Positions 34,579 through 44,489 of a stretch of 64,000 bases of DNA are shown here, one piece after another. The position numbers were made by a program, and so were the translations under genes. Positions within the stretch are counted from its first letter, which is position 1, and every line of letters starts with the position of its first letter. Origin of the DNA: Streptococcus mitis (GTDB lineage Bacteria > Bacillota > Bacilli > Lactobacillales > Streptococcaceae); the NCBI RefSeq assembly GCF_002005545.1, contig NZ_LBMT01000001.1:1014301-1078300 (forward strand). The letters run 5' to 3'. The notes under the pieces are model-generated. The model was not told where the DNA came from. It saw only the letters and a program-made list of their open reading frames with translations, and searched no databases.

Positions 34579-35328
34579 TTAACCAAGTTTTTCTCTCTTT
34601 TTATCTGGATTCCATACGAAGCTTGCGATAAAGCTAAAGATGATGGTTAGGATAGCTAGGATAATGGCAAGGATGAGGGCAGGGATGCGGATAAACCACC
34701 AGAGTGGGTTTGGTTTTTTATCATTGTGCCATTGTTTCGTTTCTTCATCCAGACGTTGGAATTCTGCTTGAATGCGATTGGCGACTGTTTCAATGCCTTC
34801 ATCATTCATTTTCTTGATATCTGAGATATCAATTGGATTTCCAAAGTTCATATCAACACGCTCACGGCTAACCAAGCCTTTCAAGGTCATGGGACCTGTG
34901 TAGGTAACCGGCATAATACGAACCTTGGCCATTTTGGCAATCAGAGCTACGCCCCCCTTGACATCGTTTGAGTGACGGCTCCCACTTGGAAACATGATGA
35001 GAGAGCGGTCGCTTTTTTTGAGAACATTGATAGGGTATTTGATGGCTGAGGCGCTAGGATTTTCACGGTCAATAGGAAAAGCCCCACACATACGAATCCA
35101 CCAGCCAAAGATACGGTTGGTAAAGAGCTCTTTTTTGGCCATAAAGATAAACTGTTTTGGCTTGGTCACAAAGGCCATGTAAACAGGATCCCACCAGGTA
35201 CGGTGAGGCGCAACCAGAATATAATTTTCATCTTGATTAGGAATTTTATCAGTATTATGATAGTGGGCATTGCCATTGATGGACCATAGGAGCAATACAA
35301 CCAATCCACGTAAATAAGTATAAAACAT
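34579..35328 (-). CDS. PlsC-type 1-acyl-glycerol-3-phosphate acyltransferase
   Basis: A 249-residue membrane-associated enzyme of phospholipid synthesis that acylates lysophosphatidic acid or a similar acceptor. The catalytic HX4D motif is HRTWWD near residue 40 and the glycerol-phosphate motif is FPSGSRH. A hydrophobic N-terminus and a C-terminal membrane helix (about 210-235) anchor it. The usual Glu of FPEGTR is Ser here, which is worth noting. The start at 35328 has GGAG upstream; a start 15 codons earlier lies before that site. Confidence 0.85.
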   Translation of the reverse strand: MFYTYLRGLVVLLLWSINGNAHYHNTDKIPNQDENYILVAPHRTWWDPVYMAFVTKPKQFIFMAKKELFTNRIFGWWIRMCGAFPIDRENPSASAIKYPINVLKKSDRSLIMFPSGSRHSNDVKGGVALIAKMAKVRIMPVTYTGPMTLKGLVSRERVDMNFGNPIDISDIKKMNDEGIETVANRIQAEFQRLDEETKQWHNDKKPNPLWWFIRIPALILAIILAILTIIFSFIASFVWNPDKKREKLG

Positions 35329-35423
35329 GCGATCTCCTTCGATTATTTTCTTGTTATTATTATACCTTATCAAAGGAGGGCTGGCAAACTTTTCCCTTGA
35401 CTAGGTGCAGATTTGGGATGAGA

Positions 35424-35453
35424 TTAGAATTCTTTTAGAAAAAATGATATGAT
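35424..35453 (+). promoter_or_regulatory. Promoter giving a leaderless mRNA for the P-type ATPase
   Basis: An extended -10 (TGA then TATGAT, 35448-35453) stands seven bases before the ATG at 35461, with TTAGAA 18 bases upstream. Transcription would begin at or next to the start codon. No ribosome site is present. Confidence 0.6.
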
Positions 35454-35460
35454 AGAACTT

Positions 35461-37797
35461 ATGGATAAAAATAAGATTATGGGATTAACCCAAAGAGAAG
35501 TCAAGGAAAGACAGGCTAAGGGCTTGGTAAATGATTTTACCGCATCAGCCAGTACCAGTACTTGGCAAATCATCAAACGAAATATCTTTACCCTTTTTAA
35601 CGCTTTGAACTTTGCCATTGCTTTGGCCCTTGCCTTTGTGCAGGCTTGGAGCAATCTGGTCTTCTTTGCTGTTATCTGCTTTAACGCTTTTTCTGGGATT
35701 GTGACCGAGCTGCGGGCTAAACACATGGTGGACAAGCTCAATCTCATGACCAAGGAAAAGGTCAAAACCATTCGTGATGGTCAAGAAGTGGCTCTGAATC
35801 CTGAAGAATTGGTGTTAGGAGATGTCATTCGTCTGTCTGCAGGAGAGCAGATTCCTAGTGATGCCTTGGTTTTGGAAGGCTTTGCGGAAGTCAATGAAGC
35901 CATGTTGACGGGGGAAAGTGATTTGGTGCAAAAGGAAGTGGATACCTTGCTTTTGTCAGGAAGTTTCCTAGCTAGTGGGTCAGTTTTAGCTCAAGTTCAC
36001 CATGTCGGTGCAGACAACTATGCTGCCAAACTCATGCTGGAAGCCAAAACCGTTAAACCAATCAACTCTCGTATCATGAAATCGCTGGACAAGTTAGCAG
36101 GTTTTACTGGAAAGATTATCATTCCTTTTGGTCTGGCTCTCTTGCTGGAAGCCTTGATTTTAAAAGGTCTTCCTCTCAAGTCATCCGTTGTAAATTCATC
36201 GACAGCTCTTTTGGGGATGTTGCCCAAGGGAATCGCCCTTTTGACCATTACGTCGCTCTTGACTGCGGTGATTAAGCTGGGCTTGAAAAAGGTCTTGGTG
36301 CAGGAGATGTATTCTGTTGAGACCTTGGCACGCGTGGATATGCTCTGTCTGGACAAGACGGGCACCATCACCCAAGGAAAGATGCAGGTGGAGGCTGTCC
36401 TTCCGCTGACGGCAACTTATGGTGAAGAGACTATTGCCAGCATTTTGGCCAGCTACATTGCTCACAGTGAGGATAAAAATCCAACAGCTCAAGCCATTCG
36501 CCAGCGTTTCCAGGGTCAGGTAGCCTATCCTATGATTTTGAATCTTCCCTTCTCAAGCGACCGCAAGTGGGGAGCCATGGAGTTAGAAGGTTTGGGAACA
36601 GTTTTCTTAGGGGCGCCTGAGATGTTGCTGGATTCTGAGGTCCCAGAAGCCAGAGAGGCGTTGGAGAGAGGTTCACGTGTCTTGGTCTTAGCTCTCAGTC
36701 AGGAGAAATTAGACCATCACAAACCACAGAAACCATCTGATATTCAGGCTCTAGCCTTGCTGGAAATCTTGGACCCTATTCGAGAGGGAGCGGCAGAGAC
36801 GCTGGACTATCTCCGTTCTCAGGAAGTGGGCCTCAAGATTATCTCTGGTGACAATCCAGTTACGGTATCCAGCATTGCCCAGAAGGCTGGTTTTGCGGAC
36901 TACCACAGCTATGTAGATTGCTCGAAAATCGAGGATGAGGAATTGATTGCTATGGCTGAAGAGACAGCTATTTTCGGACGTGTTTCCCCTCATCAAAAGA
37001 AACTCATCATTCAAACGCTGAAAAAAGCGGGTCATACAACAGCTATGACGGGAGACGGAGTCAATGATATTCTGGCCCTTCGTGAGGCGGATTGTTCTAT
37101 TGTGATGGCTGAGGGAGATCCTGCGACTCGTCAGATTGCTAATCTGGTTCTCTTGAACTCTGACTTTAATGATGTTCCTGAGATTCTCTTTGAAGGTCGT
37201 CGTGTGGTCAATAACATTGCCCACATTGCACCGATTTTCTTGATAAAGACCATCTATTCATTCTTGCTCGCAATCATCTGTATTGCCAGTGCTTTACTAG
37301 GTCGGTCTGAGTGGATCTTGATTTTCCCCTTCATTCCAATCCAGATTACCATGATTGACCAGTTCGTGGAAGGTTTCCCACCATTCGTTCTGACTTTTGA
37401 GCGAAATATCAAACCTGTCGAGCCAAACTTCCTCAGAAGATCCATGCTTCGTGCTCTACCAAGCGCTCTCATGGTCGTCTTCAGCGTCCTGTTTGTGAAA
37501 ATATTTGGAAGTAGTCAAGGTTGGTCTGAGTTAGAAATCTCAACTCTACTCTATTATCTATTGGGGTCAATTGGTTTCTTATCCGTATTTAGAGCCTGCA
37601 TGCCATTTACCCTATGGCGTGTCCTCTTGATTGTTTGGTCAGTAGGAGGCTTCCTAGCCACAGCTCTCTTCCCAAGAATTCAAAAACTGCTTGAAATTTC
37701 AACCTTAACAGGACAAACATTACCTGTTTATGGTGTCATGATGTTGGTTTTTACCGTGATTTTCATCCTGACTAGTCGCTATCAAGCTAGAAAATAA
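35461..37797 (+). CDS. Cation-transporting P-type ATPase (CtpE-like)
   Basis: A 778-residue P2-type pump with phosphorylation Asp298 in DKTGTIT, an actuator TGES near residue 155, and the hinge TGDGVND near 535. About eight to ten membrane helices are seen, with no N-terminal metal-binding domain, which sets it apart from CopA or CadA-type pumps. The order and short length fit the CtpE group, for which calcium has been reported in mycobacteria; the ion here is not known. The start at 35461 (MDKNKIMGL) has no ribosome site and lies just after a -10 box; the in-frame ATG at 35449 overlaps that box. Confidence 0.9.
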   Translation: MDKNKIMGLTQREVKERQAKGLVNDFTASASTSTWQIIKRNIFTLFNALNFAIALALAFVQAWSNLVFFAVICFNAFSGIVTELRAKHMVDKLNLMTKEKVKTIRDGQEVALNPEELVLGDVIRLSAGEQIPSDALVLEGFAEVNEAMLTGESDLVQKEVDTLLLSGSFLASGSVLAQVHHVGADNYAAKLMLEAKTVKPINSRIMKSLDKLAGFTGKIIIPFGLALLLEALILKGLPLKSSVVNSSTALLGMLPKGIALLTITSLLTAVIKLGLKKVLVQEMYSVETLARVDMLCLDKTGTITQGKMQVEAVLPLTATYGEETIASILASYIAHSEDKNPTAQAIRQRFQGQVAYPMILNLPFSSDRKWGAMELEGLGTVFLGAPEMLLDSEVPEAREALERGSRVLVLALSQEKLDHHKPQKPSDIQALALLEILDPIREGAAETLDYLRSQEVGLKIISGDNPVTVSSIAQKAGFADYHSYVDCSKIEDEELIAMAEETAIFGRVSPHQKKLIIQTLKKAGHTTAMTGDGVNDILALREADCSIVMAEGDPATRQIANLVLLNSDFNDVPEILFEGRRVVNNIAHIAPIFLIKTIYSFLLAIICIASALLGRSEWILIFPFIPIQITMIDQFVEGFPPFVLTFERNIKPVEPNFLRRSMLRALPSALMVVFSVLFVKIFGSSQGWSELEISTLLYYLLGSIGFLSVFRACMPFTLWRVLLIVWSVGGFLATALFPRIQKLLEISTLTGQTLPVYGVMMLVFTVIFILTSRYQARK

Positions 37798-37801
37798 AGA
37801 A

Positions 37802-37832
37802 AGACTGCAATCTGTGGATTGCGGTTTTTTTA
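37802..37832 (+). terminator. Terminator after the P-type ATPase
   Basis: ACTGCAATC and GATTGCGGT pair over a TGTG loop, followed by TTTTTT. Confidence 0.88.
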
Positions 37833-37898
37833 GGTGCAAGATTGGTAGCTGAAATGTGGTATAATAAGAGGTAATAGAGTTTTGGAAAGAGAGAGAAG

Positions 37899-38576
37899 AT
37901 GATTTCAAAGAGATTAGAATTGGTGGCTTCCTTTGTGCCACAGGGAGCCATTTTGCTAGATGTGGGAAGTGACCATGCTTATCTGCCTATCGAGTTGGTC
38001 GAAAGAGGCCAAATCAAAAGTGCCATTGCAGGTGAGGTGGTGGAAGGCCCCTACCAGTCCGCGGTTAAAAATGTTGAGGCTCACGGCCTAAAGGAGAAAA
38101 TCCAGGTTCGTTTAGCCAATGGCTTGGCAGCCTTTGAGGAGGCAGACCAAGTGTCGGTCATTACCATTGCTGGTATGGGTGGTCGTTTGATTGCTAGAAT
38201 TTTAGAAGAAGGCTTAGACAAGTTAGCTCATGTAGAACGATTGATCCTCCAGCCCAATAATCGTGAAGACGACTTGCGCATTTGGTTGCAAGACAATGGT
38301 TTTCAGATTGTGGCAGAAAGCATTCTAGAAGAAGCTGGCAAGTTTTATGAGATTTTGGTAGTGGAAGCAGGACAAATGAAGCTATCTGCCAGTGATGTTC
38401 GTTTTGGACCTTTCTTGTCCAAAGAGGTTAGTCCAGTATTTGTCCAAAAATGGCAAAAAGAAGCTGTTAAGCTAGAGTTCGCCCTCGGACAAATCCCAGA
38501 AAAAAATCTGGAGGAACGTCAAGTTCTAGTAGATAAAATTCAAGCCATCAAGGAGGTGCTCCATGTTAGCAAGTGA
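37899..38576 (+). CDS. trmK: tRNA (adenine(22)-N(1))-methyltransferase TrmK
   Basis: A 225-residue SAM-dependent methyltransferase that modifies A22 of bacterial tRNA. The family signature is visible: [26 protein letters not shown] for SAM binding, [11 protein letters not shown] for catalysis and LILQPNN. An extended -10 (TGG then TATAAT at 37860-37865) stands upstream. It overlaps the NIF3 gene by 14 bases, a pairing common in Firmicutes. Confidence 0.95.
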   Translation: MISKRLELVASFVPQGAILLDVGSDHAYLPIELVERGQIKSAIAGEVVEGPYQSAVKNVEAHGLKEKIQVRLANGLAAFEEADQVSVITIAGMGGRLIARILEEGLDKLAHVERLILQPNNREDDLRIWLQDNGFQIVAESILEEAGKFYEILVVEAGQMKLSASDVRFGPFLSKEVSPVFVQKWQKEAVKLEFALGQIPEKNLEERQVLVDKIQAIKEVLHVSK

Positions 38577-39360
38577 AGTAATTAACGCATATGAAGCCTT
38601 TTGCCCTCAGGAGTTTTCCATGGAAGGTGATAGTCGTGGCCTCCAAATCGGTACTCTAGACAAGGAGATCCAAAGGGTTATGGTTGCCCTTGATATACGT
38701 GAAGAGACGGTAGCTGAGGCTATTGAAAAGGGTGTGGATTTGATCATTGTCAAGCACGCGCCGATTTTCCGTCCCATCAAGGATTTGGTAGCTAGCCGTC
38801 CACAAAATCAGATTTACATTGATCTGATAAAGCATGATATCGCAGTTTATGTCAGCCATACCAATATTGACATCGTTGAAAATGGCCTCAATGACTGGTT
38901 CTGTCAGATGCTAGGCATCGAGGAGACGACTTATCTACAGGAGACAGGTCCTGAACGTGGAATTGGACGTATTGGAAATGTTCAGCCTCAGACATTTGGA
39001 GAATTGGCCCAGAATGTCAAGCAAGTATTCGGCCTAGATAGTCTTCGATTGGTGCATTATCAAGAGAATGACTTGCAGAAGCCTATTTCAAGAGTGGCCA
39101 TCTGTGGTGGTAGCGGGCAGTCTTTCTATAAGGATGCTTTAGCTAAAGGAGCGGATGTCTATATCACTGGTGACATCTACTACCACACTGCCCAGGATAT
39201 GTTGTCTGATGGCTTGCTAGCATTGGACCCAGGTCACTATATTGAAGTGCTTTTTGTGGAAAAAATTGCAGAGCTTCTTAATCAATGGAAAGAGGAAAAA
39301 GGCTGGACAATTGATATTGTACCTAGTCAAGCATCGACCAATCCTTTCCACCATATCTAG
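38563..39360 (+). CDS. NIF3-like dinuclear metal-centre protein
   Basis: A 265-residue protein of the NIF3/YqfO family, which forms toroid hexamers with two metals per subunit. Ligand-bearing motifs are seen: [10 protein letters not shown] near residue 64, SHTNIDIV near 103 and DPGHYIEV near 225. It is often annotated as GTP cyclohydrolase 1 type 2, but the cellular role is unclear. It is translated from within the end of trmK. Confidence 0.93.
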   Translation: MLASEVINAYEAFCPQEFSMEGDSRGLQIGTLDKEIQRVMVALDIREETVAEAIEKGVDLIIVKHAPIFRPIKDLVASRPQNQIYIDLIKHDIAVYVSHTNIDIVENGLNDWFCQMLGIEETTYLQETGPERGIGRIGNVQPQTFGELAQNVKQVFGLDSLRLVHYQENDLQKPISRVAICGGSGQSFYKDALAKGADVYITGDIYYHTAQDMLSDGLLALDPGHYIEVLFVEKIAELLNQWKEEKGWTIDIVPSQASTNPFHHI

Positions 39361-39376
39361 TTAGAAAGTGAAAACA

Positions 39377-40480
39377 ATGAAAAAAGTTGCCATTATCGGA
39401 GCAGGGATTGTAGGAGCAACAGCTGCCTACTACCTCTCGAAAGAAAGTGACCTAGAAGTAACCGTCTTTGACCATGGACAAGGTCAGGCTACCAAGGCCG
39501 CAGCAGGAATTATCAGCCCTTGGTTTTCCAAACGCCGCAATAAGGCCTGGTACAAAATGGCGCGCTTGGGGGCTGACTTTTATGTGGATTTATTAGCTGA
39601 TTTAGAGAAGTCAGGACAAGAAATCGACTTTTACCAGCGTTCGGGAGTCTTTCTCCTGAAAAAGGATGAAACTAAGTTGGAAGAACTCTATCAACTAGCC
39701 CTCCAGCGTAGAGAAGAATCTCCCTTGATAGGGAAATTAGCCATTCTAGACCCAGCATCAGCTAATGAATTATTCTCTGGCTTGCAGGGATTTGATCGCT
39801 TGCTCTATGCTTCTGGTGGAGCGAGAGTAGATGGTCAACTATTAGTGACTCGTTTGCTAGAAGCCAGTCAGGTCAAGCTGGTCAAAGAAAAAGTGACTCT
39901 GACACCGTTAGCATCAGGCTACCAGATTGGCGAAGAGGTGTTTGATCAGGTTATTTTGGCGACGGGAGCTTGGTTGGGGGACTTGTTAGAACCCTTGGGT
40001 TATGCTGTGGATGTCCGTCCTCAAAAAGGACAACTCCGAGATTATCAGCTGGCCCAAGACATGGAAGATTACCCTGTGGTTATGCCCGAAGGGGAGTGGG
40101 ATTTGATTCCTTTTGCAGGTGGGAAATTGTCCTTAGGTGCTACTCATGAAAATGACATGGGATTTGATTTGACGGTAGATGAAAACTTGCTCAAACAAAT
40201 GGAGGAGGCAGCCTTGCCTCACTATCCAGTTTTAGCTAGAGCGACTTCAAGAGCTGAGCGTGTGGGAATCCGTGCCTATACTAGTGATTTCTCTCCTTTC
40301 TTTGGACAAGTGCCAGAATTGGCAGGTGTCTATGCAGCCAGTGGACTAGGTTCATCAGGCCTCACAACTGGTCCTATCATTGGCTACCATCTAGCTCAAC
40401 TGGTTCAAGGAAAGGAATTGACCTTGGACCCAGCAAACTACCCAATTGAAAACTATGTCAAACGAGTAAAAAGCGAATAA
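39377..40480 (+). CDS. FAD-dependent oxidoreductase, DadA/glycine oxidase-like
   Basis: A 367-residue flavoprotein with an N-terminal Rossmann motif GAGIVGATAAYYLS and the DadA-family features ATKAAAGIISPW near residue 45 and GLGSSGLTTGP near 330. These enzymes oxidise amino acids such as D-amino acids or glycine; the substrate is not evident. I choose the ATG at 39377 over a GTG three codons earlier. It follows NIF3 by 16 bases and probably shares its transcript. Confidence 0.87.
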   Translation: MKKVAIIGAGIVGATAAYYLSKESDLEVTVFDHGQGQATKAAAGIISPWFSKRRNKAWYKMARLGADFYVDLLADLEKSGQEIDFYQRSGVFLLKKDETKLEELYQLALQRREESPLIGKLAILDPASANELFSGLQGFDRLLYASGGARVDGQLLVTRLLEASQVKLVKEKVTLTPLASGYQIGEEVFDQVILATGAWLGDLLEPLGYAVDVRPQKGQLRDYQLAQDMEDYPVVMPEGEWDLIPFAGGKLSLGATHENDMGFDLTVDENLLKQMEEAALPHYPVLARATSRAERVGIRAYTSDFSPFFGQVPELAGVYAASGLGSSGLTTGPIIGYHLAQLVQGKELTLDPANYPIENYVKRVKSE

Positions 40481-40579
40481 GTATTTTACTGAAATTTTAG
40501 CTTCCCCTCTAGGATGGTAAATGACATTCCCTATCAAAAATGGTAAAATAAGAAAAAATCCGAGAATCGAGGAAAGAAG

Positions 40580-41599
40580 ATGCAAGAAAAGATTTTGGTA
40601 ACGGGTGGGGCAGGTTTTATTGGAACCCACACTGTTATTGAGTTAATCCAAGCAGGTCATCAGGTTGTTGTGGTGGATAACCTTGTTAATAGTAACCGTA
40701 AAAGTTTAGAAGTTGTTGAGAGAATTACAGGAGTTGAAATTCCTTTTTATGAGGCTGACATCCGTGATACAGATACCCTCAGAGACATTTTCAAACAAGA
40801 AGAACCAACAGGTGTCATTCACTTTGCTGGCTTGAAGGCTGTTGGTGAATCTACCCGTATTCCTCTTGCCTACTATGACAATAATATCGCTGGAACTGTT
40901 AGTCTTTTGAAGGTCATGGAAGAAAACAACTGTAAAAACATCATTTTCAGTTCTTCTGCGACAGTTTACGGAGATCCGCATACAGTGCCCATCTTGGAAG
41001 ATTTCCCACTTTCAGTGACTAATCCATATGGCCGCACTAAGCTCATGTTAGAGGAAATTTTGACCGATATCTATAAGGCAGACTCAGAATGGAATGTGGT
41101 CTTGCTTCGTTACTTTAACCCAATCGGAGCCCATGAGAGTGGTGATTTGGGAGAAAATCCAAACGGTATTCCAAACAATCTCTTGCCATATGTGACTCAA
41201 GTAGCCGTTGGGAAATTAGAGCAAGTGCAAGTATTTGGAGACGATTACGATACGGAAGACGGAACTGGTGTTCGTGACTATATCCACGTTGTCGACTTGG
41301 CTAAAGGTCACGTTGCAGCTCTGAAAAAAATCCAAAAAGGTTCAGGTCTAAACGTTTATAATCTTGGAACAGGTAAAGGCTACTCAGTTCTTGAAATTAT
41401 CCAAAATATGGAAAAAGCAGTGGGACGTCCAATTCCTTACCGCATCGTAGACCGTCGCCCAGGGGATATTGCAGCCTGCTATTCAGATCCTGCAAAAGCC
41501 AAAGCAGAACTCGGCTGGAAAGCAGAACTTGGCATCACCCAAATGTGTGAAGACGCATGGCGTTGGCAAAGCAAGCATCCAAATGGATTTGAAGACTAA
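40580..41599 (+). CDS. galE: UDP-glucose 4-epimerase
   Basis: A 339-residue short-chain dehydrogenase-type enzyme that interconverts UDP-glucose and UDP-galactose. It has the NAD motif GGAGFIGTHT, the catalytic Ser-Tyr-Lys set (FSSSATVYG and NPYGRTKLM) and RYFNPIGAH. A promoter-like ATGACA / 17 bases / TAAAAT lies at 40521-40549 and GAGGAAAG precedes the start. It is not next to galK or galT, so it more likely supplies sugar for cell-surface glycans, as does the glycosyltransferase that follows one base later. Confidence 0.96.
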   Translation: MQEKILVTGGAGFIGTHTVIELIQAGHQVVVVDNLVNSNRKSLEVVERITGVEIPFYEADIRDTDTLRDIFKQEEPTGVIHFAGLKAVGESTRIPLAYYDNNIAGTVSLLKVMEENNCKNIIFSSSATVYGDPHTVPILEDFPLSVTNPYGRTKLMLEEILTDIYKADSEWNVVLLRYFNPIGAHESGDLGENPNGIPNNLLPYVTQVAVGKLEQVQVFGDDYDTEDGTGVRDYIHVVDLAKGHVAALKKIQKGSGLNVYNLGTGKGYSVLEIIQNMEKAVGRPIPYRIVDRRPGDIAACYSDPAKAKAELGWKAELGITQMCEDAWRWQSKHPNGFED

Positions 41600-41600
41600 G

Positions 41601-42566
41601 ATGGTGATGTCAATCATTGTCCCCTGTTTAAACGAAGAGGAAGTACTTCCTCTTTTTTATCAGGCTCTGGAAGCTTTACTTCCAGATTTGGAAACAGAAA
41701 TCGAGTATGTCTTTGTCGATGATGGATCGAGCGATGGGACCTTGGAACTCTTAAAGGCCTATCGGAAGCAAAATCCGTCAGTGCATTATATTTCTTTCTC
41801 ACGAAATTTTGGCAAAGAAGCTGCTCTATATGCAGGCTTGCAGCATGCGACTGGAGACCTAGTGGTGGTGATGGATGCAGACCTCCAAGATCCTCCTAGT
41901 ATGTTGCTTGAGATGAAAAACTTACTAGACCAGAATGCAGATTTAGACTGTGTAGGAACACGGAGAACCAGTCGGGAGGGAGAACCCTTCTTTCGTAGTT
42001 TCTGTGCTAATCTCTTTTACCGCCTTATGCAAAAAATCAGTCCAGTAGCCCTGCCCTCAGGTGTTCGTGATTTTCGTATGATGAGAAGGTCTGTAGTCGA
42101 TGCTATTTTAAGCTTGACCGAGTCCAATCGTTTTTCAAAGGGGCTCTTTGCCTGGGTCGGCTTTAAAACCCACTATCTGGACTATCCAAATGTCGAAAGG
42201 CAGGCTGGTAAGACCAGTTGGAGTTTTAGGCAACTCTTTTTCTACTCCATTGAAGGGATTGTTAATTTTTCAGATTTTCCCTTGATTATCGCCTTTGCGG
42301 CTGGTCTCCTATCTTGTTTCATTTCTCTGATAATGACATTTTTTGTTGTGGTTCGGACTCTCATTTTGGGCAATCCGACATCAGGTTGGACCTCTCTGAT
42401 GGCTGTCATTCTCTTTCTTGGAGGAATCCAACTCTTGACCATTGGGATTCTTGGCAAGTACATCAGTAAGATTTATCTAGAGACTAAAAAAAGACCACTT
42501 TATCTTATCAAAGAAAAAAGCGACCTTCCTGATTTTACAGAAAAAAATAAAGTGAAAAGACTATAA
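41601..42566 (+). CDS. GtrB/DPM1-like glycosyltransferase family 2
   Basis: A 321-residue membrane enzyme that transfers a hexose from a nucleotide sugar to a polyprenyl phosphate. The GT2 domain shows IIVPCLNEEE, FVDDGSSDGT and VMDADLQDPP; two C-terminal membrane helices (about 225-300) match the GtrB build. The frame extends 44 codons upstream inside galE, but the start one base past the galE stop gives the family's N-terminus. Coupling to galE suggests UDP-galactose or UDP-glucose as donor. Confidence 0.9.
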   Translation: MVMSIIVPCLNEEEVLPLFYQALEALLPDLETEIEYVFVDDGSSDGTLELLKAYRKQNPSVHYISFSRNFGKEAALYAGLQHATGDLVVVMDADLQDPPSMLLEMKNLLDQNADLDCVGTRRTSREGEPFFRSFCANLFYRLMQKISPVALPSGVRDFRMMRRSVVDAILSLTESNRFSKGLFAWVGFKTHYLDYPNVERQAGKTSWSFRQLFFYSIEGIVNFSDFPLIIAFAAGLLSCFISLIMTFFVVVRTLILGNPTSGWTSLMAVILFLGGIQLLTIGILGKYISKIYLETKKRPLYLIKEKSDLPDFTEKNKVKRL

Positions 42567-42616
42567 TTTTACGTGGAAATGTGCTAAACTAGAGGGAGTG
42601 GATTATCGCCATTGAT

Positions 42617-42823
42617 TTAGGCTTCCTGGTTTCCAATAAGGGCGCGAGTTGGGCAATTTTTAACAGCCTCTAAGACGTCCTGACTAGGAGAAATTTCTTT
42701 TTCCAGTTGATCAGGATCATCGTAAAAACGCACGATTCCATTATCGTGGTAATCAAATAATTCAGAATAGGTTTGGCAAAGCCCACAGGCAATGCAACGT
42801 TCAGGTATAAGTGTGATTTTCAT
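42617..42823 (-). CDS. Single-cluster ferredoxin
   Basis: A 68-residue acidic ferredoxin with the ligand pattern CIACGLC near residues 10-16 and a final Cys in NCPTRAL, which fits one 4Fe-4S cluster. It would carry electrons in the cytoplasm; partners are unknown. The longer frame (97 residues) adds a hydrophobic stretch that is not coding, because a promoter lies there. The ATG at 42823 has no ribosome site and stands six bases from the -10 box, so the mRNA is probably leaderless. Confidence 0.92.
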   Translation of the reverse strand: MKITLIPERCIACGLCQTYSELFDYHDNGIVRFYDDPDQLEKEISPSQDVLEAVKNCPTRALIGNQEA

Positions 42824-42829
42824 ATTTAT

Positions 42830-42858
42830 ATTGTAATAAGAAAAGTAAAAAAAAACAA
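42830..42858 (-). promoter_or_regulatory. Promoter giving a leaderless ferredoxin mRNA
   Basis: On the minus strand TTGTTT (42858-42853) and TACAAT (42835-42830) are 17 bases apart, and only six bases separate the -10 from the ATG. Confidence 0.72.
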
Positions 42859-42868
42859 GGAGTAAGGT

Positions 42869-43339
42869 ATGGCAAAAGAACCGTGGCAAGAAGATATTTA
42901 TGAAAATCAAGAAGAAACAAGATCAGGCCGTCGTTCGCGATCACAGGGTGGTGGAGTTATAGCGAATCGTATCTTGACTATTTTAGCTAGTATTTTCTTT
43001 GTGATTGTAGTCGTAATGATTATTGTTCTGATCTATCTTTCATCAGGTGGGAGTAATCGCACGGCAGCCTTGAAAGATTTTCACGATTCAGACGCAAATG
43101 TAGTACAGATTTCATCTTCTAGTAGTTCCCAGCCTGAACAGAGTTCAGAATCTTCTTCGGAACACTCGGAGGAAGCTACTGATCCAGAAGGGACGACAAA
43201 AGTCTTAGCTGGAGAAGGAGAAGCAGCTATTGCAGCTCGTGCTGGAATCTCCATTGCACAGTTAGAAGCCTTAAATCCTGGGCACATGGCTACAGGGTCT
43301 TGGTTTGCTAATCCAGGTGATGTTGTTAAAATCAAATAG
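42869..43339 (+). CDS. LysM-containing membrane-anchored protein (SAG1386/EF1546 type)
   Basis: A 156-residue protein with a charged cytoplasmic N-terminus (1-35), one membrane helix (about 33-57), a Ser/Glu-rich linker (75-105) and a C-terminal LysM-like domain (about 110-156, with [19 protein letters not shown]). It should sit in the membrane and bind peptidoglycan outside. AAGGAG precedes the start. cmk follows after eight bases, a conserved streptococcal pair. Confidence 0.88.
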   Translation: MAKEPWQEDIYENQEETRSGRRSRSQGGGVIANRILTILASIFFVIVVVMIIVLIYLSSGGSNRTAALKDFHDSDANVVQISSSSSSQPEQSSESSSEHSEEATDPEGTTKVLAGEGEAAIAARAGISIAQLEALNPGHMATGSWFANPGDVVKIK

Positions 43340-43347
43340 GAGTTGAT

Positions 43348-44019
43348 ATGAAAACCATTCAAATTGCTATTGACGGTCCTGCTTCAAGTGGTAAGAGTAC
43401 GGTCGCAAAAATTATTGCCAAGGATTTTGGATACACCTACCTAGATACAGGTGCTATGTATCGTGCAGCGACTTATATGGCTCTTAAGAACCAATTAGGA
43501 GTGGAAGAGATTGAGGAGCTTTTAGCCTTGTTGGACCAGCATCCAATCAGTTTTGGACGCTCAGAAATTGGAGAGCAGCTTGTCTTTGTAGGAGATGTGG
43601 ATATTACCCATCCTATTCGTGAAAATGAAGTGACCAATCATGTTTCTGCTGTTGCGGCAATTCCTCAAGTGCGTGAGAAACTAGTTTCCCTCCAACAAGA
43701 AATTGCCCAACAAGGCGGTATTGTCATGGACGGTCGCGATATTGGGACTGTTGTATTGCCCCAAGCAGAATTGAAAATTTTCCTAGTAGCTTCTGTTGAT
43801 GAGAGAGCAGAGCGCCGTTACAAGGAAAATATTTCCAAGGGAATTGAAACAGACCTTGAAACTCTAAAAGAGGAAATTGCTGCGCGTGATTACAAGGATA
43901 GTCATCGTGAGACTTCGCCTCTCAAACAAGCAGAGGATGCTGTCTACCTTGATACAACTGGTTTGAACATTCAAGAAGTAGTTGAAAAAATCAAAGCAGA
44001 AGCTGAAAAAAGAATGTAA
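43348..44019 (+). CDS. cmk: Cytidylate kinase
   Basis: A 223-residue kinase that phosphorylates CMP and dCMP with ATP. The P-loop is GPASSGKST and the family motifs [10 protein letters not shown] and [12 protein letters not shown] are intact. It is co-transcribed with the LysM protein gene and ends before a clear terminator. Confidence 0.97.
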   Translation: MKTIQIAIDGPASSGKSTVAKIIAKDFGYTYLDTGAMYRAATYMALKNQLGVEEIEELLALLDQHPISFGRSEIGEQLVFVGDVDITHPIRENEVTNHVSAVAAIPQVREKLVSLQQEIAQQGGIVMDGRDIGTVVLPQAELKIFLVASVDERAERRYKENISKGIETDLETLKEEIAARDYKDSHRETSPLKQAEDAVYLDTTGLNIQEVVEKIKAEAEKRM

Positions 44020-44027
44020 ATGTAGAG

Positions 44028-44056
44028 AAGCCGATAGATTGATATCGGTTTTTTCT
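44028..44056 (+). terminator. Terminator after cmk
   Basis: GCCGATA and TATCGGT pair over a GATTGA loop and TTTTTTCT follows. Confidence 0.88.
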
Positions 44057-44060
44057 AAAT

Positions 44061-44089
44061 TTGTCAAAATGCTGATTTTAAGGTATAAT
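44061..44089 (+). promoter_or_regulatory. Promoter of the phnA-like operon
   Basis: TTGTCA and TATAAT are exactly 17 bases apart. Confidence 0.82.
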
Positions 44090-44148
44090 AGTTGCTGTTC
44101 GAGAAATTTTGATTTTCAAAGAATAGTGAATGATGATAAGGAGAAACC

Positions 44149-44487
44149 ATGAACAACCTACCAAATTGCCCAAAATGTAACTCAGAGTATGTCTACGAAG
44201 ACGGTACCCTACTGGTTTGCCCAGAGTGTGCTTATGAGTGGAATCCTGCTGAAGTTGCAGATGTAGAAGAGGGCCTTGTTGCTATCGATGCCAACGGAAA
44301 TAAATTGGCTGACGGTGATACTGTAACCCTCATCAAGGACTTGAAAGTAAAAGGTGCGCCAAAAGATTTGAAACAAGGGACGCGCGTGAAAAATATCCGC
44401 ATCGTAGAAGGCGACCACAATATCGACTGTAAGATTGATGGCTTTGGTGCCATGAAACTCAAATCAGAGTTTGTGAAGAAGATTTAA
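44149..44487 (+). CDS. PhnA/YjdM-family zinc-ribbon protein
   Basis: A 112-residue protein with an N-terminal zinc ribbon (CPKC, then CPEC at residues 8-27) and a C-terminal domain with [20 protein letters not shown]. It is called PhnA from an early link with phosphonate use, but no phosphonate genes are present here and the real role is unknown. The next gene starts two bases after the stop. Confidence 0.92.
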   Translation: MNNLPNCPKCNSEYVYEDGTLLVCPECAYEWNPAEVADVEEGLVAIDANGNKLADGDTVTLIKDLKVKGAPKDLKQGTRVKNIRIVEGDHNIDCKIDGFGAMKLKSEFVKKI

Positions 44488-44489
44488 GT

